From positions 1 through 44,395 of the forward strand of contig JAKJXP020000180.1 of NCBI GenBank assembly GCA_022225965.2: a DNA stretch of 44,395 nt, in the 5' to 3' direction. Positions 32,925 through 44,395 of this stretch are shown piece by piece; the stretch's first letter is position 1, and each line of letters begins with the position of its first letter. Position numbers and translations under genes: made by a program. The notes under the pieces are model-generated. The model searched no databases. It was not told the DNA's origin and was given only the letters and a program-made list of their open reading frames with translations. The stretch comes from Diatrype stigma (Eukaryota; Ascomycota; Sordariomycetes; Xylariales; Diatrypaceae).

Positions 32925-35900
32925 ATGCCTTCCCGCAATGCGCCAAAGAAGGGCCCCGAACTAGACTACAAGGCCATCGCAGCCGAATGGGCCAAGGCGA
33001 AGCGGAAACAAGACCTACAGAATGCCCCTGCCGGTTCCGAGACGGTGAAACCCAGCTCCGCGCACGACGCCGGACGTGCAGCGCTCGAACGTAATCGAAG
33101 ATCCGCCTTCGAGCGCCGCTGTTATTGGACAATCGGGTTTTGGATATGGCTGTTGGGTATACACGCCGTTGGAATCCTGCTCTTTACCAGCGGCTTTCTG
33201 TTGACCCGCCTGGTTCTGGATGATCGCTCCGAGTGCGCGACACCCCCGATAGAGCCATTGGTCGATTGGAACGGGAAGGGGACCGTAGAGGGTGGTTGCT
33301 GGCATCCCAAGGGGTTCGACAAGGCAGTGGTCGTGATCATTGACGCCCTGCGTTACGACTTTACTGTGCCGGTCGAGGATGAGGCCAGTGCAGAGATATA
33401 CCACAACGCGTTCCCCTTCCTCTACGAGTCTTCGGTTCAGTCGCCAAACAATGCCTTCCTACGGCCGTTCATCGCAGACCCTCCAACGACCACGCTCCAG
33501 CGCATCAAAGGCTTGACAACCGGAACGTTACCGACTTTCGTGGACATGGGCTCCAACTTCGCTGGAACAGCCATTGAAGAAGACAATCTCTTGATGCAGT
33601 CGAAAGAGCTAGGGAAGCGCATCGTACATTTGGGAGATGACACGTGGACTGCATTGTTTCCCGGGTATTTCCAGCCTAATATCAGCAAGGCATATGACAG
33701 CTTGAACGTCTGGGATCTGCATACAGTAGACAATGGTGTTCTAGAGCACATCTTCCCGTTGATGAAGCCCGACAGGTCGGGCGAGTGGGATATCATCATC
33801 GGACATCTACTCGGCGTCGACCATGCCGGTCACCGATATGGACCGAACCATGCAGCGATGACCGCCAAGCTTCAACAGATGAACACATTCATCAAAGAAC
33901 TCTCCGAGACCATCGACGACGACACCGTCTTGATCGTGATGGGCGACCACGGCATGGATGGCAAGGGCGACCATGGTGGCGAAAGCGACGATGAAATCGA
34001 AGCCGCTCTGTGGATGTATTCCAAGAGGCCCTTCTTTGGTCGGACGCAGGCTGAATTCAAGTCTCCGCCAGCAACGGCCAAGGAGCGCCCTGTGAACCAG
34101 ATCGATCTAGTTCCCACATTGGCTCTCTTACTGGGCATTCCTATCCCTTATAACAATCTAGGGCAACCGATCGAAGAAGCCTTTGCCGGTACCAAAGGAG
34201 ACGGCTGGACTGATCTGGCAGCTGCCTCTAGCATCACGTCTGCAGGTATTCGACGATACCAAGCGTCGTATTTCAAAGCACGTGGTATTGAACAGGACTC
34301 AAAGCCGGGTTCGCCTGAGGATCTCTGGGGCAAAGCCGAGGCTCTACTAGCCGAAGGAGCCTCAAAGTCCCCACAATGGAAAGCACTCTACGAGAGTTAT
34401 TCTAGTTACCAAGCAGGGACACTCAATATTTGCAAGGCATTATGGGCGAGATTCGACATTCCAAAGATGCTGCTGGGTATCACGGTCATGGCACTCGGCA
34501 TTGTGGCACTACTCCTATATGTTTCTAGAGATGAGGATGAAGACTTCGCCATCCTCGACGACATCGAACTAGACTATGCTGAGAAGAGCCTGGAACTGCA
34601 AGGGGCTCCTGCAGATACCAGCGCCAAATCCTACCAAAACGTGAGCAAGGCTCTGACCAAGTCCGCTCTGTGGGGAAGCGCTGCCGGAGCAATTGGCGGC
34701 ATTGCTTTTATAAAGTTTACCTCCTCCGAAGACTGGTTACTAGTGGCCGCAACGACTGCGCTCGCAAGCATAGTATCAGTCATTTTGGCCTTGTTCGGGG
34801 CTGACAAGAGCGTGCGCAACCTTCTTCCGACGACGTTCTGGGGATGGCTCGCCGTCACCTTCACCCTGAGCCAATCCATCGGGTTCGCGTCCAACTCGTA
34901 CACCATCTGGGAAGACTCGATCTCGCTATATTTCCTATCGACGTTCGGCCTCGCGAGTGCCGTCTACGCACTGCGCCGACCTACGATCCAAGAGCGGACG
35001 CTGGGCGTTTACCACTCCATCCTGTTCGCCGTGCTCGGCCGGGTCGCTTCGTTCTCGAAGCTCTGCCGGGAGGAGCAGATGCCGTACTGCACCTCGACCT
35101 ACTACGCCTCGGCCAACTCAACAACCTCGGCGCCCTGGCAGCTCGCGATCCCCTTCCTCGTGTTCGCCATCCTGCCCTCCATCGTGAAGTCCTACCTGAC
35201 GTCCTCGCGGTCGTACGAGGGCCTCGCACCGGCGTGGATCGGCTACGTCGTGCGGGCGGGCCTGTTCCTCTCCGCCACGTACTGGACCCTCGACGCCGCC
35301 GGCAACGGCAACTGGTTCGCGGGACGGGGCGTAAGCGAGGAATCCCTCAAGACCATCCAAGTCTTCGTCGCCCAGGTCGTCCTCGCGCTGACCCTCGTCG
35401 GCGGCGCCACGGCGTTCGCCTGGGCGCCGCCCTGCGTCTCCATCGCGACGACGGCGTCGGCGAGCCGCGCCAACGGCAACGGCCAGCGCCGCGCCCAGGT
35501 GACCGTGCTCGGCTACGGCAACGCCCACGGCGCCCGCTACCTGCTGCTGCCGCTCAACCTCGCGGCGGCCTGCATCCTGCTGTCGAAGCCGGTGGGCGGC
35601 GGCGCCCTCGCGCTGATGCTGTGGCAGGTGCTCTCGCTCGCGGACATCCTGGACGCCAACGGGCTCTCGGGCACCGAGGCGGCGCTGGGGCCGGTCACGC
35701 TCGCGCTGCTGGGCAACTTCCACTTCTTCAAGACGGGCCACCAGGCGGTGCTGGCGTCGATCCAGTGGGACAGCGCCTTCGTGGCGCTGTCGACGATCCG
35801 GTACCCGTGGAGCCCGCTGGCGGTGGCGCTCAACACGTTCGGGGCGCAGACGCTCGCGTGCGCGGCGGCGCCGCTGCTGGCGCTGTGGCGCGTCGGGCCC

Positions 35901-36158
35901 CGCCGCAAGGGCGTCGTCGAGGCCGCCAGCCGCGCCCTCGCCGCCCTCGTCGGCTACTACGCCGTCCAGAGCCTCGCCACCATGGCCTGGGCCGCCCACC
36001 TGCGCCGCCACCTCATGCTCTACCGCGTCTTCTGCCCCCGCTTCATGATGGCCGCCGCCGTCCTGCTCGTCGTCGACGTCGTGGCCATCGCCGTGAGCCT
36101 GCTGGGGGTGCGGACGAACGGGCTGGCTGTTGGGGAGGTGTTTGGGTTTGCGGATTGA
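32925..36158 (+). CDS. GPI13: GPI ethanolamine phosphate transferase 3 (Gpi13/PIG-O), 1077 aa
   Basis: A single-exon gene. The ER-membrane enzyme adds ethanolamine phosphate from phosphatidylethanolamine to the third mannose of the GPI precursor, the link later joined to proteins. After a basic cytosolic N-terminus there is one membrane segment (about 68-97). The lumenal alkaline-phosphatase-like domain has VVVIIDALRYDF with the catalytic Thr next to it (about 147), IGHLLGVDHAGHRYGP (about 292-307) and VMGDHGMDGKGDHGGES (about 339-355), the metal-binding Asp/His set. The LGVDHAGHRYGP wording fits Gpi13 well; Gpi7 and Mcd4 are the alternatives. The C-terminal half is a run of membrane helices. 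Length is close to yeast Gpi13. GC content climbs sharply after about 34.9 kb. The start context CGACCATGCC is good. Confidence 0.95.
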   Translation: MPSRNAPKKGPELDYKAIAAEWAKAKRKQDLQNAPAGSETVKPSSAHDAGRAALERNRRSAFERRCYWTIGFWIWLLGIHAVGILLFTSGFLLTRLVLDDRSECATPPIEPLVDWNGKGTVEGGCWHPKGFDKAVVVIIDALRYDFTVPVEDEASAEIYHNAFPFLYESSVQSPNNAFLRPFIADPPTTTLQRIKGLTTGTLPTFVDMGSNFAGTAIEEDNLLMQSKELGKRIVHLGDDTWTALFPGYFQPNISKAYDSLNVWDLHTVDNGVLEHIFPLMKPDRSGEWDIIIGHLLGVDHAGHRYGPNHAAMTAKLQQMNTFIKELSETIDDDTVLIVMGDHGMDGKGDHGGESDDEIEAALWMYSKRPFFGRTQAEFKSPPATAKERPVNQIDLVPTLALLLGIPIPYNNLGQPIEEAFAGTKGDGWTDLAAASSITSAGIRRYQASYFKARGIEQDSKPGSPEDLWGKAEALLAEGASKSPQWKALYESYSSYQAGTLNICKALWARFDIPKMLLGITVMALGIVALLLYVSRDEDEDFAILDDIELDYAEKSLELQGAPADTSAKSYQNVSKALTKSALWGSAAGAIGGIAFIKFTSSEDWLLVAATTALASIVSVILALFGADKSVRNLLPTTFWGWLAVTFTLSQSIGFASNSYTIWEDSISLYFLSTFGLASAVYALRRPTIQERTLGVYHSILFAVLGRVASFSKLCREEQMPYCTSTYYASANSTTSAPWQLAIPFLVFAILPSIVKSYLTSSRSYEGLAPAWIGYVVRAGLFLSATYWTLDAAGNGNWFAGRGVSEESLKTIQVFVAQVVLALTLVGGATAFAWAPPCVSIATTASASRANGNGQRRAQVTVLGYGNAHGARYLLLPLNLAAACILLSKPVGGGALALMLWQVLSLADILDANGLSGTEAALGPVTLALLGNFHFFKTGHQAVLASIQWDSAFVALSTIRYPWSPLAVALNTFGAQTLACAAAPLLALWRVGPRRKGVVEAASRALAALVGYYAVQSLATMAWAAHLRRHLMLYRVFCPRFMMAAAVLLVVDVVAIAVSLLGVRTNGLAVGEVFGFAD

Positions 36159-36627
36159 GATGGGGGTTTTTCACTATTTAGGCAGTTGCCATTTTTCCGC
36201 CGAAGTACCAGTACCTTTTATGATCTGAGCTGGGTTGAGTCAAGTCGAGTCGTACATATATCATACCGTTGTATATTACGTACTTATATATTACTTACCT
36301 GTGTGGCAATCATCACGAACTGGGGAACGGGGATGTGGGAGGGGAGGGGTGGGGGGAGGAAGGAAAAGGGGGTGGTACGGAATGGAACGGAGCGGAACGA
36401 CACAAAAGCCGCATGCAGGATAAAGGGCGGTCTGATAGGTTAAATAAGAGAGGGGGGAGGGGGCGGGAGGACATTTCACGACGTGTCAAACCTGCAGCTT
36501 TGGATCTGACCGTAGGTACTTCTGGGCGTGTTGCTTGCGCATTTGTTCCCGACGTCGAGGGCTTCCTACATCACCTGCGTCTTGTCCGTTGCCTACCTAG
36601 CTCTAGAGCAGCATAAATACAACAGAA

Positions 36628-36654
36628 CAAATCAAATCAAATCAAATCAAAATC
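36628..36654. repeat. CAAAT pentanucleotide microsatellite
   Basis: Four tandem CAAAT units followed by CAAAATC. Simple slippage repeat downstream of GPI13. Confidence 0.85.
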
Positions 36655-36940
36655 GTCAAGCACGTCTTATCTACCTCCCTCTGCTGCATCATGAAAATCC
36701 AACAGATAGACAAGCTCGCGGTTTCGATTTGCAACGACTGCCCTAGACTAGCTAGCGGGCGTTCACGATTGTGAAGGAAAGTATACGTACTATGTATCGT
36801 GAAAATCAGGGGGTGGTAATCTATGACGGTAAAATGATGCTTGCTTACCAATGGGCTGACTGGCCCCCTATTCCAGACAGGATGGGAATAGTTTCAAGTA
36901 GGCAATTGGCGTCGGGCGAACTGCCAGTTGTGCCGCAGGT

Positions 36941-36960
36941 AGGGCAGGGCAGGGCAGGGC
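36941..36960 (+). repeat. AGGGC pentanucleotide repeat, quadruplex-capable
   Basis: Four GGG tracts separated by CA form a perfect short-loop G-quadruplex pattern on the plus strand. Confidence 0.8.
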
Positions 36961-37847
36961 AGACACGATGAGCGACAGGCTTTAATTACGTCGTGGTTAC
37001 CTGTCCTAGGTCAAGCCTGATGCTGTGTAGTATTGCACTTGGCCTCGACCGCTTTTCCTATTTGTGTCTTTCTGTTCGGGAAAGGGGGCATTGACGAAAC
37101 ACCGGCTATGTTGGAGGATGGAGTAAGGCTCGTTGATAATTGAGCTCACATCACCCAGCCCAGTCTGCCTGTTAGAAGAGCTATGTAGCCCCTTGATTGG
37201 ACTATGGCATTGAAGTGTATTGATCACATCACACAGAACATATCCGCTAGAGAACAAGAGGCAGTGCTGCCACTACTCCTGATACCACCCGGACGCCGCG
37301 CGGCCACGAGTGGTAGGCGGTCTGACATATCATTTTCGAGAGCGGACGAGGAAGGCGTCGACCGTCCTGGCAGTGTTCTCGCACTTCATTATTGTCCGTA
37401 GTCCAATCCGGTCAGCCCTACCCGCAAATCACGCGCAGGACACTACTGGTTAACTATCATGGAAGACGGGGGCATTGCCGATCATATGTATTGCGCGCAT
37501 ATACTATACTCATACATAATTCCATACGTACATTGTACATGGCTAGTCGTAACATACCAACTTGGGGCTGGAAGGATGATGGAGGACAATACCTATTCGT
37601 GCCTACACTTACGACTTGCAGTACATAAATCCACAGATCTACGGTACATGCACAATCCAGTAATTGGTAAACAAGCAAGCAATTTGGTGCTTTCTTTGAT
37701 CAATAAGATACAACACACGGAGAACGAACGGGGTGGTACCTTACGGATGCTTGAGGCATTGCTGGATCAGGATACGGGAATAAAAGCCCCGCCAGTTACA
37801 CCCACCTGATGGAAGTACCTTAGGTATTTACTAGCAATACTAGGTAG

Positions 37848-37874
37848 TATATATATATATATATATATATATAT
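37848..37874. repeat. (AT)n microsatellite
   Basis: An uninterrupted TA/AT run of 27 nt in intergenic DNA. Confidence 0.9.
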
Positions 37875-39164
37875 GGTGGTAGTCCGGTCCAGCGCTGACT
37901 CCGTATTCCGCATTTCCGGGTCGTTCTCTGATGCTGTGTCACGAGCGCTAGTTAACTACTTGCCTAGGTATGTACAAGTCTATTTGTTCGTTCGGGCAGG
38001 TATGCAGAAAGCAGGCTCGGGTTATGTAATGTAGCTCAGACAAGATGGGAGGGGTCGAGACCAGATGCAGAACGAATGGGTCTGGTGGTAATCATGGTTG
38101 GGTAGGACAAGACAGCCCCGGGGCCTCCTGGTGGTGGCCCCCTCCTTCTACCCCTCGTGAGGCCCGTTACACGCCGACGAGCTTAATCTGTATATCGGGA
38201 AGGGCTGTAGGGGGCAAGGGGGAAATCAATTGGTCAGCTTTGCAGTTCACTAGCGAATCAGCAGGCAATATCCCTGGCCGGCTTGGGTGAGCACGCCGTT
38301 GTCGATTATTGGTATATATTGTTCAATAAACCTCAAACTTTGTAAGTTGAGGGAAGTAGGTTGGATAATAGAGTGAGTACCTGGGTACTGGAGTCTAGAC
38401 ATTAACAATAAGAATAAGAATAGGTGGTGGTGTAGGTAAGTAAAACATCCACCAAAATATGTACGTGAAGTTGGTTTGATAGTTGGTTCGCACACCGCTC
38501 CTCCGCCCCTGGCCCGCCCCTGATTCGATTGAATATCCTGCTATAGGTCCTTCATCATGAGTCTTCTCTATGTGAGCCCCTGAGCTCCAAACGCACTTAG
38601 GTGACCAGCTCCCTTGATTCCTTGCCCCCCTATCTTCCGTGTGTCCATCTCCAGGCGGGGTTCATAATTCCCGTCGAGGCAACAAGCGAGGCTTAGGTAT
38701 ACCGCAGGCGTGCTTTCCTCGTAGATCTCGCAGCCGGGTTACCAGCGCCAACGTAGTAGTTATGGACTGAAATGAAAATGAAATGAAGTGTAGACAGACA
38801 TGTTGCTGCCATTGGGGGTATCAAACGCGCCGTGGTAATGTAAAAGCAGCCTGCCCGAAAAGGAAGAGAAAATACTAGCAGGGCCAACAAGAAGAATAAA
38901 GGAAGAAGTATATAGCCAAGCCCTCGTGTATCCCCCCAAAAAGCCCAAGTGGTGTTCTTTCGTTGTAAACCCGTCCCAGAAATGAACTCCGTGCCATCCA
39001 AGTGTTCTCGTTACGTGGAAAAAGTCATATGCGTGCGTGCGTAGTGTAAGTGTGGTGACCGGTGTCAAGTATGTTTCGTCGTCGTCCTCATCGCCATCCT
39101 CGTCGTCGTCGTCATCAACAGGGATCTTCCACCCCCTTCCCCCCTTTCCCTCTTACTATTCCTT

Positions 39165-40416
39165 CTACCACCAATGCGACAGCACCGTGACGAGGAGCGG
39201 CAGGAGCATAAGAAGCGCCGACGCCGGGCTGCCCGCCGCGGTGGTCGCGGCGCTCTCCTCGGTGGCGGCGGCGAGGGTGGCGTTAACGAAGTCGGCGCCG
39301 CACACCTCGTTGACGCGGGCGGCGGCGCCCTCGTACGTGTCGGCGATGGGCTGGGAGCGGTCGGCCGTGGCGGCCTGGAAGACGCCCAGGGTGGCGGCGG
39401 TGCAGTGGTCGCAGTCGGGCGAGGCGCGGGCCGGGTAGGTCGAGTTGAGCGGCAGGAAGTACAGGTAGGCGTTGGCCGTGGTGGTGAGGTTGGTCACGGC
39501 GCTCGCGAAGCAGTACGACGACGCCTCACTGTTACTACTGCTGCCGCCGTCCGGGTCCCCGTCGTCATCTTCGACATTGTCCTTGAGGCACGCCGCGTCG
39601 TACACCACCCGGTACGCGAGCATGCCCATGTGCGCCTGCACCACGACCGAGTTCTGCTGCGCGAAGTCCTCGGCGCAGTTCGCCGTCGACACCAGGCTGG
39701 CGGCCAGGTCGGCCAGGTACCCCGTGCAGAAGTCCGCGTCGGCCGCGCACGTCGCGTCCAGCACCTGCGTTATGCTGACGAGGGATTTCTCGGCTTCGAA
39801 GAACGAACTGGACCCCTTTTTGTTTGGTTCCGGGTGTGGATGTTAGTGTCAAGATCATCCATTGGAGGTTTATTTCAAAGATGGTCACGCAATGAAGCTA
39901 GGGTAAAAAAGGAGAAGAGGGGAGGGGGTTAGAGTTTGACTAACTAACCTGCAGAAGGAGTGAAAAGGGGTAACACTGCTTGAACGTCGCGTCCGAGAGG
40001 AAACTGTTGATGAACTTCGGACAGGCGCCGTCGTTATCTCCAGAGAAGTTGGCGGCCAGCGCACCGTCGAAGGGACTCGGAAGAGGGCTTGCTGCGGGGG
40101 TCGTAGTGTGAACGGGGATGGCAATCGTCGAGGTGGCCTCGTCGCCGCCGCTGCTGCTGCTGCTGCTTGTGCTGCTGCCGTCGGCCCGCCGCGCGACCTT
40201 CTTCTGCAGGCGAAGGTGTCGACGATGCTCGTCTTCGGACATGATCTGCCAGTGGCCTCCGACGAAGACGGGTATCCGGGTATCGACGAGCAATGTCTCG
40301 GCTGACAGCGGCGAGCGGCGAGGAGTAGCAGAGTCGCCGTGAGAACTGCTGGCGGCGGTGGTGAGGGAGACCAGGCAGGACAGGGCCAGGAGGAGGAAGA
40401 TCATTGCTGGATGCAT
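39165..40416 (-). CDS. Secreted GPI-anchored protein, DUF7729-type, 372 aa
   Basis: Two exons: 39949-40416 (156 codons) and 39165-39815, with a 133-nt intron at 39816-39948. The donor is CTGCAG|GTTAGT, the acceptor AACAAAAAG|GGG, with branch CACTAAC. That acceptor restores the frame to SSFFEAEKSLVSITQVLDATC-like sequence; nearby AGs do not. Residues 1-21 are a clear signal peptide. CPKFINSFLSDATFKQCYPF (about 130-149) and later paired Cys positions match fungal DUF7729 proteins, whose role is unknown. The C-terminus is a small-residue segment (TTAAGSPAS) followed by a hydrophobic tail, as in GPI-attachment signals, so it should end on the plasma membrane or wall. Start is taken at 40416 because the signal peptide follows directly; an upstream in-frame extension would bury it. 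Confidence 0.85.

Positions 40417-44395
<3,979 letters not shown>

Larger units (their letters stand above)
36159..39164. other. 3-kb convergent intergenic region
   Basis: It lies between the 3' ends of GPI13 (plus) and the DUF7729 gene (minus). It holds CAAAT repeats (36628-36654), a four-tract AGGGC repeat (36941-36960), an (AT)n microsatellite (37848-37874) and TCG-type triplets near 39078-39115. The short open frames are not recognisable. Confidence 0.5.

Noticed and set aside
35118..36011. 297-codon minus-strand frame within GPI13
   Set aside because: Same GC3 shadow effect; composition is Gln/Arg/Gly-rich with no domain.
34844..36181. 445-codon frame overlapping the GPI13 3' half
   Set aside because: Arg/Pro/Ala-rich out-of-frame shadow; GPI13 in the other frame has clear motifs and membrane helices.

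Overview
The window looks like one complete assembly contig from a filamentous ascomycete, most likely a Sordariomycete. The evidence is short GT-AG introns (about 50-140 nt) with CTAAC-type branch sites, Pezizomycotina-style proteins, GC-rich C/G-ending codons in genes, and long intergenic stretches of lower GC dotted with TAGGTACCTA-like palindromes. It begins with 114 C and ends with 113 G, which reads as a sequencing or assembly artefact at both contig ends and not as a telomere.

Layout. 115-2170 has no recognisable gene. 2377-4238 carries two plus-strand genes: a 2EXR/F-box-like protein and a YjlB-type cupin. 4847-6230 (minus) encodes a multi-pass membrane protein whose start codon appears to sit alone in its own coding exon. 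Around 7496-7586 (minus) there is a tRNA-like Pol III candidate. 7981-9981 (minus) is DUS1, a tRNA-dihydrouridine synthase with two exons. 11618-14261 (minus) is a four-exon conserved fungal protein of unknown function (807 aa). 14.3-26.3 kb is gene-poor; the one protein-coding signal I could support there is a small two-exon gene at 22462-22854 (minus) with a conserved-looking C-terminus. 26274-31247 (plus) is YTA7/Abo1, the bromodomain AAA+ histone chaperone, in three exons. 32925-36158 (plus) is GPI13, a GPI-anchor ethanolamine-phosphate transferase. 39165-40416 (minus) is a secreted, probably GPI-anchored DUF7729-type protein, convergent with GPI13. 40.4-44.3 kb shows no recognisable gene.

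How they fit together. Most genes are core housekeeping (tRNA modification, nucleosome handling, GPI-anchor synthesis) and do not form a pathway cluster. Two loose links exist. GPI13 finishes the anchor that its convergent neighbour, the DUF7729 protein, would receive. The cupin and the membrane protein (which weakly recalls the AscI-type membrane terpene cyclases) converge on each other and might be a small accessory pair. No transposon gene, CRISPR array, rRNA or canonical tRNA was recognised. The points most worth a second look are the ATG-only exon, the tRNA-like Pol III candidate, the hidden small gene at 22.5 kb, the GC shift inside GPI13 with its possible splicing-controlled uORF, and the contig-end homopolymers.
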